Below, in pieces: positions 22,238-32,250 of a DNA stretch of 38,032 nt (positions are counted from its first letter, which is position 1; the number at the start of each line of letters is the position of its first letter). Origin of the DNA: Blepharisma japonicum (taxonomy: Eukaryota > Ciliophora > Heterotrichea > Heterotrichida > Blepharismidae). The DNA is taken from assembly GCA_949751835.1 (NCBI GenBank), contig CATKHK010000164.1:1-38032 (forward strand), written 5' to 3'. The notes below the pieces were generated by a model. That model was not told the DNA's origin. It saw only the letters and a list, made by a program, of their open reading frames with translations, and made no database searches. The translations under genes were made by a program, and so were the position numbers.

Positions 22238-23868
22238 ATGCTGAGTGGACGGTGCTTCAAGGATGGCTGCACAGATAAGCTCTACGGAAAGTGTGAATGC
22301 GAAGGTATTGCTTTATTTTGCAAAAATCATTTTTCTAAACACGCAAAAAAGATAGTTTCTAAAGGGCATCAATGTCTAAGACTCTACTTTAAGCCATCAG
22401 AAGAAATTAGGGAGCCAGTGATCAATAAGCTAAAAGAACTCAGAGATGATATCAAAAAATGCAGAATTAAGGAAATTATGAATGCAAATGAAGTTATCAA
22501 GAATTTTAAAATTGCATTTGGGAAATATATTGATCAAATTAATGAAGCAGAAGCAAGATGTAATAAAATCCTTAGCATTTTATATAGTGGAGAAAAGCTT
22601 CTTGACATTGCTAAAGATGATGATATGGAAAGCGTACTTAAATGCAGTCCCTCAAATGTTCGACACAAGATGTCTAATTGATATATAAATGAATGTGATT
22701 TAGACTACAAATATATAAATGCAGTGGTTAGCAAAAATTTTGAAACACCTTTTAATCCTTTTAGACAACCTTTAGAAGATATCATTGAATCAAATGAGCT
22801 TTCATTTTTTAGGCACAGCACTTCAAATTTTGCAACTATAAACTTAGATACCTTCCAGATTTCTTCTACTGTAACTCTTCTAATATGGATAGTCCACTGG
22901 CACCTTCAGCAACAAGAGAGTCGGAAGCTAAAGAATGGGAACATAATCGGATTCAGATGTTAGTTAAGCCATTTCTATTAGTCTCGGGCAAGCTTAGTAT
23001 CATCTTTTTTATCAGGTTAGAAATAGAAATAGATTACCGTTATCGCCCAACAAGTGGACCAACTGCTTCTACCTCCAATGCAGGTCATTGAAATTCTTGC
23101 CTGCACCCCTTAGAATCCCATGTTTTCTTAATCCATGCATCCTCAGTTCTTCCATTCTTCTCAGCGAACTCTTAAGGATCTCCAAGCACCACCTGGTGCT
23201 CATCATGTGCTTCCACAATTGCAAAATCACATGGTACTACAAGTTGTATACTCCCTGATTATACTTATTTTTATTGCTGTAATAATAACAATGGTTCAGG
23301 CCTCACATTTACTATTGACAAAAATAAAAATGTTAAACAGCTTCAAAAATCAAAAGTGAACTACAATACTAATCCGGTATTTTATAACAATTTTATATAT
23401 TTAATAGGAGGAAACAATTACTTGGCTGAAAGATATGATTTTAAGCAAAATTTGTGGGAAAGCATGACTCCGCTATCCCAAGGTTTGAATTTTAATTATG
23501 CCTACAATGCACTATATAGAGATTCGATTCTTATAACTGGTTATAATATCCAAAAAATTATAATTTATAGCATACTCCAAAATAGCTACCAAGAAGTCCC
23601 AAATCTTGTGTTGAATGCTAATTATTATAAATGTATGCTGAGAGGGAATAATAGAATTTATTTATTTGAGAAAGGGGGAAGAGGTTTCGAAAGTGCTGAA
23701 AACAATATTTTAAGTTGGACTCAAATAGGGAATAATAACATTACAGGAAATGTAAATCAATCAAGTGCTGTTCGTTATAAGGATTGCCTTTACTTCGTTG
23801 CATATAATAATCAACTGTGGAAATTTGATCTTAGTTCTAAGCAAGCATCTCAGATAACAACTGTCTAA
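22238..23868 (+). pseudogene. B-box/coiled-coil/kelch copy 6, interrupted by foreign insertion
   Basis: Starts MLSGRCFKDGC (an in-frame ATG at 22214 adds 8 residues) and reads through zinc finger, coiled coil and first propeller part to 22879. The frame then enters a 355-bp insert and stops at TAG 22961-22963. Family sequence resumes at about 23235 and runs in a clean frame to TAA 23866-23868. This copy uses TGG at 23716-23718 where paralogues have TGA. Apart from the insert both halves are well preserved, so the interruption is recent, or is removed from the somatic genome. Confidence 0.8.
22880..23234. other. 355-bp GC-richer insert replacing about 26 bp of kelch copy 6
   Basis: The left junction follows GTAACTCTT and the right junction precedes TACTACAAGTTG. 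The family sequence between (about 26 bp) is missing, so this is a replacement and not a simple insertion with target duplication. The insert is visibly richer in G+C than its surroundings. On the minus strand a protein-like frame (CDFAIVEAHDEHQVVLGDP, stop TAA, EFAEKNGRTEDAWIKKTWDS) crosses one TAA. On the plus strand MDSPLAPSATRESEAKEWEH opens a second protein-like frame. No family is recognised. Confidence 0.6.
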
Positions 23869-24206
23869 AGGTTTTAGACCTTTAATAAGGCTTTATCCTT
23901 TACTCATGAATAAATGGTAGTACAATTAATCTGTTCTATAAGTTTAGAATTTAACCATCTTACTCTATTTAATAAGCTATCTATATTCTATAAAAATGTT
24001 CAGTGGCCTGTGCTTCAAAGAGGGGTGCACCAACAAGCTTCATGGGAAGTGTGAATGCGAAGGTATTGTCTTATTTTGCAAAAAGCATGGCCTTAAGCAT
24101 ACAGAAAAACCAACTTCTAAAAGACATCAATGCATAAGGCTTTACTTTAAGCCAGCAAAAAAAATTAGACAGCCAATTATCAATAAGCTAAATGAACTTA
24201 AAAAGA

Positions 24207-24328
24207 TATAGTGCAGATAAAAATAAACTTAAATTTTTGCGTGTAGGGTTTCTTTAGAAAATTCTTTGCATATGGGCATGCTGTGCTTTTTAGAAAAAAA
24301 AGATATGATAAAAAATATTTAATTACTA
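24207..24328. mobile_element. IES-like insertion with TA boundaries and terminal inverted repeats
   Basis: 122 bp inserted in the word GATATC that all paralogues keep at this place. It begins TATAGT (24207-24212) and ends ACTATA (24325-24330), a perfect 6-bp inverted repeat including the TA. Removing 24207-24328 leaves one TA and regenerates AAAGATATCAAAAA as in the paralogues. The right end read inward, TATAGTAA, fits the TAYAGYNR consensus known for Paramecium IESs and Tc1/mariner ends; the left end TATAGTGC fits except for the last base. No coding capacity. Confidence 0.6.
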
Positions 24329-24383
24329 TATCAAAAAATACAGAATTGAAGCAATCATGAATGCAAAACAGATCATCGAAAAG

Positions 24384-24523
24384 CTTATTCCTATTTGGCT
24401 GCTTTATTAAAGGACATATGCTTTGAATTGCATGTTTTGCCAGCTAGAGCCTAATTATTTACAGTTTTAGATATCTAAAATTTGTTTATTATGCTAATGC
24501 CTTACATCTAATAGCTAATAGGC
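24384..24523. other. Second insertion in kelch copy 7
   Basis: About 138-140 bp absent from all paralogues, between GAAAAG and TATAAAGCAGAG in the coiled coil. TA dinucleotides at 24386-24387 and 24524-24525 could be boundaries, but excising between them leaves two extra bases. Cutting at 24384-24523 gives the family length without a TA pointer. Stops in all frames; AT-rich. Confidence 0.4.
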
Positions 24524-24736
24524 TATAAAGCAGAGTTTGGAAATTATATTGATCAAATTAATGAGGTAGAAGACAGATGTAATAAAATGATTGAAATTTT
24601 AGATAGTAAAGAAAATTTTCTTGACATTGCTACTGAAAATGATATGGAAAGTGTGCTTAAATCAAATGCTTCAGATATTAAGCCAAGATGGCTGGATGAG
24701 ATATAAAAGAGTGCTATTTAGAATACAAAGATAAAT

Positions 24737-27700
24737 TTTTATTCATTAGAATAATCTATCAATCCAATGAATGAACAATAAATTGCAATCTTAATAAAAA
24801 GCATTTAATTCGGTCTTCCCAGCTTAATTTTTTGTTTTGCTGAATTTGAAATTGATGTAATATTAATGCTAATAATTGGGCAAAATAAATTAATTCGCAC
24901 CTTAAGAAGCTTTATCAAACTTATTTCTTCGGATTATTTATATTAATGTTGGCTGTCGAATATTTCATTTTAATAAAGTTAAATTACAAAAATGCACTAC
25001 TTCAAAAAGAAACTGAGGCTTGAATCATTAAAGTAAATAGCTAATTAGCACGCTTTTATAATTTTACAGGAAAAAGGTTATAAAAAGACTAAGATAGCTT
25101 AAGAAAGACCAAAGTAATCTAATTCGTAAAAATGAAATTTTGAAGAAGCAAACTATCATCTAGGTAAAAGATGTTGTCTGCAGCTTCTTCATTATTATTT
25201 AGGTTATTTACAATGGGAAATTCAAAAAAGAGCGAAAATAATACAAAAAGATAGTACCTAATTAAATTTTAAATTTTTATGTTAGAGAGTTGCGACTTTA
25301 GAAGCTTGCTTAGAAGTAAGATCAAATTTCCAAAGCTGATTTTGATAGATAACAAAGTAAAGGCAGTCTTTATAGCGAACAACACTTGATTGATTATAAT
25401 CTCCTGGAATGCTATTAGTCCCTATTTGAGTTCAACTTAAAATATTGTTTATCGCGCTTTCGAAAATCCTTCCCCCTTTCTCAAATAAATATATTCTATT
25501 ATTCCCTCTTAGCATAAATTTATGGCAATTCATAGTTAAAGCCAAATTAGGGACTTCTTGGTAATTATTTTTAGGTATGCTATAAATTATCACTTTTTGG
25601 ATGTAATAGCTTGCTATGAGAATTGAATCTCTATATAAAGCATTGCAACCACTATCAAAATTCAAACCTTGAGGTAGTGGGGCCATGCTTTCCCACACAT
25701 TTTGTTTAAAATCATACCTTTCAGCCAAGTTATTGCTTCCTCCTAATAAATAGATGAAATTATTATAAGGTATAGGATCAGTATACCAATTTACTTTTGA
25801 TTTTTGCAACTGCTTTACGTTTTTATTTTTGTCAATTGTAAATGCGAGACCTGTACTAGTGCCCACATTACAGCAATAAAAGTAAGTATAATCAGGAAGT
25901 ATACAGCTTGTAGTGTATCCGTGAATTGATTCTCGAATAGAAAGAGTTACTGTAGAAGAAATTTGCAGGGTATCTAAGTTTATAGTTGCAAAATTTGAAG
26001 TGCTGGCTCTAAAAAATGAAAGCTCATTTGATTCAATGATATCTACTAAAGGTTTTCTAAAAGGATTAAAAGGTGTTTCATAAGTTTTAATAATTGCTGC
26101 ATTTATATCTTTATAGTCTAAATAACATCATATTATATCTCACCCAGTCATTTTGTGCTGAGCATCTGAAGCGTTTAGTTTAAGTACACTTTCCATATCA
26201 TCTTCAGCAGCCGCGTCAAGAACCTTTTCTCCACTATTTAAAATTTCAATCATTTTATTGCATCTTGTTTCTAACTCATTAATTTGGTCGATGTATTTTC
26301 CAAAAGCAGTTCTAAAATTCTTGATTATTTTATTTGCACTTATTAGTGTTTCAAATCTGTAATTTTTGATATCTTTTTTCATTGACATTAGCTTATCAAT
26401 AACTGGCTGCCTAATTTCTTCTGCTGGCTTAAAGTAAAGTCTTAGACATCGGTGCCCTTTAGAAGTTTGTTTTTCACAGTGCTCAAAGCTGTGCTTTTTG
26501 CAAAATAAACTAATATTTTCACATTCACACTTTCCATAAAGCTTATTAGTGCAACCATCTTTTAAGCACCTGCCACTGAACATATTTATAGAATCTATGG
26601 CTTTTTAATTTTAAAATTAATATAAAATAGCCCAGTTTTAAGCATTTCAATTGCTATTAATTTTTTTTATCGTAAAGTCATTCATACAAAAGTACTTTGA
26701 AAGGCAGCTTGGCATATCGACCTTGGTTTTCTTATCATACGCACTACAAATCCTTTTATTTTGTGAAATAGGTTGTTAAAATTTATGAATTAAATTGGAT
26801 TTTTTCTTATTTTTTGGCTTTTCTTCCATATAAGTGATAAAGAAAAAAAGTAGCTTTAAATTTTAATTTAGAATAAGAAAAATGGTATTTTATTACTCTC
26901 TAATTTCAACCAATTAAATGAAGCTCATAATAGCAGAAAGATTGAACTAAGTATTGATATTATATGGCACAATATATCCTTTCATTTTATTTGCTAATCT
27001 TTACTTTTTAATTGGAGCATAAAACAATGGAATTCCTCTATCCGCATATTATTAGCAGCGATCAGATTACGCTAATTATTAGCAGAAATAGCTGTCTGAG
27101 TTATATTTATACTTAGTTATTAAATCAATATTAATAAATAATTTAGAATAATTTTTAATTCAAAGCCGATATCCTTCTCATTGATGAAAAAGGGTCATAC
27201 TCCCTAAACTCTCTTTGAAAATTATTCCAATTTTGTGTTATCAGAAATTATCATGCTGCTCTCTATTTTTCCACAGGCTTGTTGAGCTCTTTACAGCTTT
27301 CATCTAGTTCATTTTCATCATCAGGAGCAACCTTGATTATACAATTTCTTTCATTCTTATAAAAAATCTTCAATAATTTCATAATTATGCGATCAACGAT
27401 TGGAAATTGTAAGAAAAATTTTGCCAAATGTAAGCAATAAGCAAAGTGTTGGCAAATTTCAAGAGTACAAGTAAAATATATATAACTGCGGTGCCTAAAT
27501 CTACGGTTAGAAAAAAAGACCAGTCAGAATTTTGATTAATGATACTAATCTAGGGAAAGTTTCTGCCCTATTGAAAAATACTTGGCTGAATGGCTTATTC
27601 CTGGAATGAAGATGGAGAAATAGCACAAAGAAAAGAGCTGCTGAAAGAGCTTGAATATTGGCTGATATATTAGATAAAAATGCAGATCAGCCGATTAAAA

Positions 27701-27790
27701 TAACCTTATAGAATAAAATCATGAATTCCCAATAATAGTGCTTTGGTCCATATCCATTGCAAAGAACCCATATCGCTTTTTCATCCACAT
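24737..27790. repeat. Inverted duplicate of the 10434-13360 block
   Basis: Read in reverse complement, this segment carries in order the receptor C-terminal remnant, kelch 5' flank, a complete kelch gene and its 3' flank, matching 10434 to about 13360. The arms are about 3 kb and about 11.4 kb apart. The left boundary coincides with the truncation of kelch copy 7. Confidence 0.75.
25282..26583 (-). CDS. B-box/coiled-coil/kelch family protein, copy 8 (inverted)
   Basis: 433 residues on the minus strand, from MFSGRCLKDGC (ATG at 26583) to TAA at 25282-25284. All zinc-finger ligands are present (CFSGRC-type spacing with His-Arg-Cys). The coiled coil is KKDIKNYRFETLISANKI and the kelch core LLGGSNNLAERYDF with VWESMAPLP. 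In-frame TGA codons at the ends of the MTG and NILS segments are Trp. It is closest by eye to copies 1 and 3, as expected from the inverted duplication. Intact. Confidence 0.9.
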
Positions 27791-28735
27791 TTCTCCTAAA
27801 TAATTTTTATTTTTTATCAAATTTATAAGGCAAAGCAAAGGAATTGTAATAACTCATATAATCATTGTAGGCGAAGCAACTAAAAATGCATAAAGAAAGA
27901 TGATTACGATTCCAGCATCTAATTCCCAAATCCACATTAAGCCAATATTCTCCAGAATCGATTTCTTTACAGCTAAAAGCATTAAACATATTATCATTAA
28001 TGCTTGGATGAATTAAAAAAAGTAAAACTACAGAAGTCGATATAAAATCATCTTTAATTTCTTTTATAAGTTTCTTTTTGATCTTGTATACTAAGATTCA
28101 AAACATTAAATAAGTGAAACCTGCAACAAAATGAGTCAGACTTGTAATCAAAATTTTTATATAATAAATACTGCTTTTGTAGAAGAATTTTAAAAAAAAA
28201 TAATTAAAAATATTATTTATTATATTGCTTTTAGAGAATGATTGCTGCAAAAAGCAATCAAATGAAAAAAGGTGCCCTCTAATATAGCCCAGAAATGTCT
28301 AGATATAGAAGAATTTGATTACTTCAAAGAGTCAATTTAAATTATATGTTGCTATAATAATGATAATCTGCAAGTAATTCCAACATATTTTTATGTAAAT
28401 TGATGAGAAAGAATTTGGTTTGTATCAAGAATTTTGTGCTGTTTTTAAAATAACTATTGTGATAAAAATCAATAATGCAGAAATTCAAATCCATCTAAAA
28501 ATATTGCTGGTATACTCAGAGCAAATTTGACACTCATTTCTATATAATCATGGTAGCCATATTCCCACGAATGATACATATTGCTTTCGTAGCCTTTATC
28601 ACAATTTCCTGTTAATGATAAATTAGAAATATCAGGAGAGCCCAAACAGGCTGGCTTATAAGGGCATTTTCAAAATTTATCTGTGAATTTATTATCTCTT
28701 CAATATCCTGATTTTGGAACTATTGAATAAAAATA
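27180..28735 (-). pseudogene. C-terminal multi-pass module of a cysteine-rich receptor-like ciliate protein
   Basis: In order on the minus strand: a cysteine motif KFWKCPYKPACLGSPDISN with NCDKGYE, then a hydrophobic segment, SSIYIKICWNYLQIIIIIAT, NLNWLFEVIKFF, LFSFDCFLQ, DDFISTSVVLLFLIHPS, NMFNAFSCKEIDSGEYW, KAIWVLCNGYGPKHYYWEF, ISANIQALSAALFF, FFNRAETFPRL and a last membrane segment. This is the conserved polytopic C-terminus of large cysteine-rich ciliate surface receptors, lengthier than the forward copy at 10434. A TAG after FFYI, a TAA after FDKK and at least two frameshifts make it a pseudogene. The N-terminal ectodomain is missing. It is not the 3' end of either cysteine-rich gene here. 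Confidence 0.75.
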
Positions 28736-28759
28736 ATTTTCAATTTGTAAAATTTAAAA

Positions 28760-29250
28760 TTAAATGCCTATAAAGGATGGAGCAATGTTTTGATAATCTC
28801 GATGCCCTTGAGGCATAGAACTTATAGACTGATATTGTGTGTTACTAGGGCACAAGTCTATCGATTTTTGCATTGACTTTGTTAAGTTTTTGAATACAGG
28901 ATCGTATTCTATTTTCTTCGACTTTGTCCTGCTCTTGAAGGGGCAGGACAATTGAGTGTCTTCTTTTATTTTGTGGAGGTAGCCTTCATTAGAAAAGTCT
29001 TGCCGCATGAATTCTAATTCGCTACTGTGGACTCATGATGCAGATCTTTCAAGCTGCTCCGAAGTTCTGGATTTTTCAATAACTGTTTTTTTCTTAATTT
29101 CTCAAAATCGACTGGAATCATATAGTCAACAATATGCTCTTTACAATCCAATAAATACCAATTATTGCGCTTATCCTTCACAAAATCAAGAACAACTGCT
29201 TTCAGCCATGGTGCTTAAATACTTCTAAATTTAAAAACTCCACGATTTGG
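28760..29250 (-). pseudogene. Fragment of an unrecognised protein
   Basis: A short minus-strand frame 28760-29008 (82 codons) ends in a Ser/Gln-rich tail (CPSNTQYQSISSMPQGHRDY). Just upstream, frames recover WLKAVVLDFVKDKRNNWYLL followed by DCKEHIVDYMIPVDFEKLRK, which reads like a real conserved block. The two are not in one frame and no start is clear. Probably the 3' end of a decayed gene; function unknown. Confidence 0.45.
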
Positions 29251-29479
29251 TATACCATAAGCTCGATTTCAGTAATTTTCGAATAGCTTTCAATAGCATA
29301 GCAGCTATCTGCATCTTTAGTGAAAACTATGAATTATTATTGTGGTCTCCTTGGCTTGAAGTATCAATAGATGTAGTTGGGTCATAGCTATCATAGTCTT
29401 TTGTTTTTAGATGCGGCAGTAGAAAAGGCTTCACAAAATTTGACTCAGCCACTGTTGGACTTTCGGTCATTGTCAGAAA

Positions 29480-30225
29480 TTTTCTACTTAAAGGCGTTCT
29501 CGGGTCTGGACTAAAAGACAGCTAGCAGCAGATTGAGACACTGGGTTCATCATTACGGCATTTTTATATTATACATAAGCTTATTTCTTCTAAAAGAGAG
29601 CCCTGCAGCAATGGTAACACTTTTCTTGAGTCTTCTTGGCACTTTTTTGAGGTTTATGAGAGCAAAATACTTATTTTTTATTCTCACCTCCACAAAATCC
29701 TTGTAATTGTGACTGGATTCGTCTTTGCTCTTTATGAAATTCTGCAAAATTGCATGGTCTTCAGAAGAATTTCACAATCTTTCAGCAGATTTCTGAAAAG
29801 TAGCCACAACTTCTTTCCCAGAGATTTTATACAAAAATGGGGGAAATCCAAGTCATTTTTGACTGCAATTAAGCTTAAAAATTCCTCAAGCGTGCATTCC
29901 TATGTCACAATAATTTTTCCCGTTTTGGTTTGTACCATATATAGCTTAGGTAACTCACTGATTAGGGTTGTCGGGGTAAAAAGCTGAGTTTAGCAGAATT
30001 TTCATGTCTTGCTAATAAATTGAAGAGGCCTGCTGGGCTGTTTTGGGAAAAAGGTTATTGAGCTTGGAAATTATGTTATTTGTAGTAAAGTGATGTGCTA
30101 AGCAGGTCAATAAGGATTTTTAGGAAGATTCTGATAGTAAAGTCATCAAATCTTGGGTAAAATGCATAAACTCATTTTCTTAGAAGTATTCTGGTGAAGG
30201 TCATTGAGGTGCTCTAAAATCTTAG
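29480..30225 (-). pseudogene. Decayed coding remnants, family not recognised
   Basis: Minus-strand frames give protein-like runs: ELPKLYMVQTKTGKIIVT, TLEEFLSLIAVKNDLDFPHF, CIKSLGKKLWLLFRNLL, DFVEVRIKNKYFALINLKKV and, further upstream, FTTNNIISKLNNLFPKTAQQ. Frame changes and TAA/TAG interrupt them. They probably come from one or two ordinary genes. No start, stop or domain can be fixed. Confidence 0.4.
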
Positions 30226-30475
30226 GATATTCATTTGTGTATATTCTGGAGCACAAGCTCTCCCAGATCTTACTAATGCTGGAAAATTGCTAAAACTAAG
30301 CACAAAATTAAGACTGTCAGTTAGACTATCTCCTGGGTGGATGCAAAGGTTACCGCTGCCAAGTTGCACGAAGTTATAGCAAAAGATCCTCCATATGGAG
30401 TTACAATTGAAGCAAAAATTCCATCAAAGGGAACGGATTTGTACCAAATCCTTTGGAACCATGGCTAATCAGCTC
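30225..30475 (+). pseudogene. Fragment resembling a peptidase M20 family protein
   Basis: On the plus strand the pieces ALPDLTNAGKLL, LRLSVRLSPG and, after a frameshift, VDAKVTAAKLHEVIAKDPPY then GVTIEAKIPSKG follow one another. The pattern (N-A-G-N/K-L, T-x-L-R-L-S-V-R-L, P-x-x-D, DPPYG) resembles the dimerisation-domain region of M20 metallopeptidases such as cytosolic dipeptidases. No metal ligand can be pointed to. It ends at TAA 30466-30468, next to the opposite-strand aminopeptidase fragment. Confidence 0.4.
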
Positions 30476-30479
30476 CTTC

Positions 30480-30890
30480 GCTAAAATTGTAGGAATCTTG
30501 ATAGCATAATTTTATTAAGGCTGCATAATAGACGATATTATCAGTCCCCATTATTTTTCTAATAGAATGCATCCCAAACACCGGAGCGCAAATATTACTG
30601 CTCTAATCTCAGTAAGTGAAGCTAAATTGGCCCAATGGTCGTTCCGCAAGGAGACTCATTTCTCAGGATAAACTTCTGCGTTTTAATTCCATTGCTCTCC
30701 ACATGGACTTTCAATAAGCTTGCTCCCAGCATATCGGTCGCATACCTTTAATTGGATTTCTTTTTATAACAACCTCTCCACGCACAATTGGCCCGTGGCT
30801 TACTTAGTGCTTTTCAGCATAATTTGGATGCATAGCATAAGCCATATCAGCTGAAATATGGAAACCTTCGGATTTGCCTTGAGGGATTTT
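30480..30890 (-). pseudogene. DNPEP: Aspartyl aminopeptidase (peptidase M18) fragment, C-terminal half
   Basis: Minus-strand pieces FHISADMAYAMHPNYAEKH, SHGPIVRGEVVIKRN, a region equivalent to RNESPCGTTIGPI split over frames, and PVFGMHSIRKIMGTDNIVYY match the C-terminal half of aspartyl aminopeptidase. That family has SADMAHAxHPN and a terminal MHSIRE that binds metal. This zinc enzyme normally removes acidic N-terminal residues in the cytosol. A TAA after AEKH and several frameshifts inactivate it; the N-terminal half is absent. It abuts the end of the SEC63 remnant on the same strand, with no normal intergenic spacer. Confidence 0.65.
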
Positions 30891-30959
30891 TTCTAGCTCA
30901 GGATATTTTCTTCTTCTAAACTTTCTTCTTGAGGCTGCAAGCCAGTCATTAACTTTGAA

Positions 30960-31930
30960 ATAACGTTCTTTTCAATATTTTCGTATTAGGATGACTTTAT
31001 ACTCTTCTTTTTTGGTATCTCCAGGCTTTTTCACTGTAAAGTTAAGCTTTTCGCAGGCATCGAGACCATAATATGGGCCAGATTTAACGTGAAATTTTCA
31101 TGACTGCTCGCCTGGGCCAATATTAAAGCCTTGTGGGCCCTGATGAACCTTGAAATCTTTGTGTTCAATAGCTCTTTCATTGGTGAAAACGACTTTAGAG
31201 AACTTTATTAAATTTGGCTCTGCAATAAGAAGCCTCCGCTTTTCATTTTTGATCAGGGAATTCTTGGGGTGTGAATATGCCTTAAAAATTGGTTTTCTTG
31301 AAGCTGCTCTTGTGATTACAACTTTTATAGTAATAGCATCTCCATCTGCAATTTCTTCTTCATCAACAAATACTAGATATTCTACTTTAAGCTTTGGGAA
31401 ATAATTGAGGACTTCTTTTATATCAGAAATTGCTGCTCTGGTAGTGATTTTTTGGATTTTGATAAATATTGATGTCAATTTCAGAAATTTTCCATTTATT
31501 TATTATTACTGAATAATTTAAATTACTATTATTTATATGCGGGAGCATTAAAAGATTGCTTTCACGAAGCCAGAGCACTTGCGGTGAGTAATTGAGCAGC
31601 TTCTATTGGCAAACTAATGTGTGAATACTCATTTTTTTGTTCTTGGGCCTGAATTAATAATATAGGCCAAATCAAGCATGGCTTCTATAATATTGACTTC
31701 TTTCAATAAAATCATGTTCAATCTGGGCTTTATCTGAAAGATTTTTTTTATTCTTATGTGCAAGCAGTAACAGCAAATCTTTTAGTATCTTTGGGTTGAG
31801 ATTTTGATTTTTTGGAATAAACTCAACAATTTTTCCCTTAATTTGTTTAGCTCTAGTGAATCAGATTTTGATACTGCAAGTTCATGGAATTCAGCACTGA
31901 TAATAATCATTAATAAGCATTGCTTGATAT
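30960..31930 (-). pseudogene. SEC63: SEC63 fragment: middle and C-terminal (Brl) domain
   Basis: From the high-coordinate end: FHELAVSKSDSLELNKLREK, ILKDLLLLLAHKNKKN, AQIEHDFIERSQY, NLLMLPHINN, then a 126-codon frame at 31098-31478 with LKVEYLVFVDEEEIADGDAI and AYSHPKN. After a TGA(Trp) and a TAA it continues with KFHVKSGPYYGLDACEKLNF. This matches SEC63, whose beta-sandwich has V-x-x-E-D-E-x-x-I-x-x-G-D and YxGxDxxxxL. SEC63 is an ER-membrane J-protein that works with BiP at the SEC61 translocon. Frame changes between pieces make it non-functional. Confidence 0.7.
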
Positions 31931-31934
31931 TCAT

Positions 31935-32250
31935 GCTGTCATTTAATAAGCTTTAAGTGCAATGGCATGTTATCTTTCAAAACTCCATTCTTATTCTCCT
32001 TTTTCGACATCGTAATTCACAAATACATGTCCCCGTCAAAATTATAACCACAATTACAAAAAAGATTAACAAAATTGATGCATGATTTTCTGTTTTCAGC
32101 AAAAATATAGGCAGCAATATGGTATTTAGCTGGAGAAGACACATCAATTCCTTCACAGAGACTTGCTAAATTGTTAATAGTTTCGATGCATTCATTTAGT
32201 CTTTCTTGATTTGCAAATAATTTTTATTCTTGACAATAATTTCTTAAAAT
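31935..32250 (-). pseudogene. Unidentified coding remnant between primase and SEC63 pieces
   Basis: A minus-strand frame reads ECIETINNLASLCEGIDVSS, PAKYHIAAYIFAENRKSC, INFVNLFCNCGYNFDGDMYL and, past a TGA, SKKENKNGVLKDNMPLHLKL. It looks like a real protein segment but is neither convincing primase nor SEC63. Family not recognised. Confidence 0.4.

Larger units (their letters stand above)
23996..24736 (+). pseudogene. B-box/coiled-coil/kelch copy 7, truncated and twice interrupted
   Basis: Begins MFSGLCFKEGCTNKLHGKC with an intact zinc finger. The coiled-coil region is broken by an insertion at 24207-24328 and another at about 24384-24523. Homology then continues (FGNYIDQINEVEDRC) to about 24736, just after the linker EYKD, where the sequence switches abruptly to the reverse complement of a kelch 3' flank. 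The whole kelch domain is missing. After removal of the first insertion the frame is still one base short of the family, so it is a decayed gene. Confidence 0.8.

Noticed and set aside
23135-23359. 74-codon plus-strand frame in the copy 6 insert running into kelch sequence
   Set aside because: It crosses the insert junction into the wrong frame of the kelch gene, so it cannot be one protein.
31150-31404. Plus-strand frame opposite the SEC63 fragment
   Set aside because: Antisense shadow; the minus strand encodes the recognisable SEC63 beta-sandwich.
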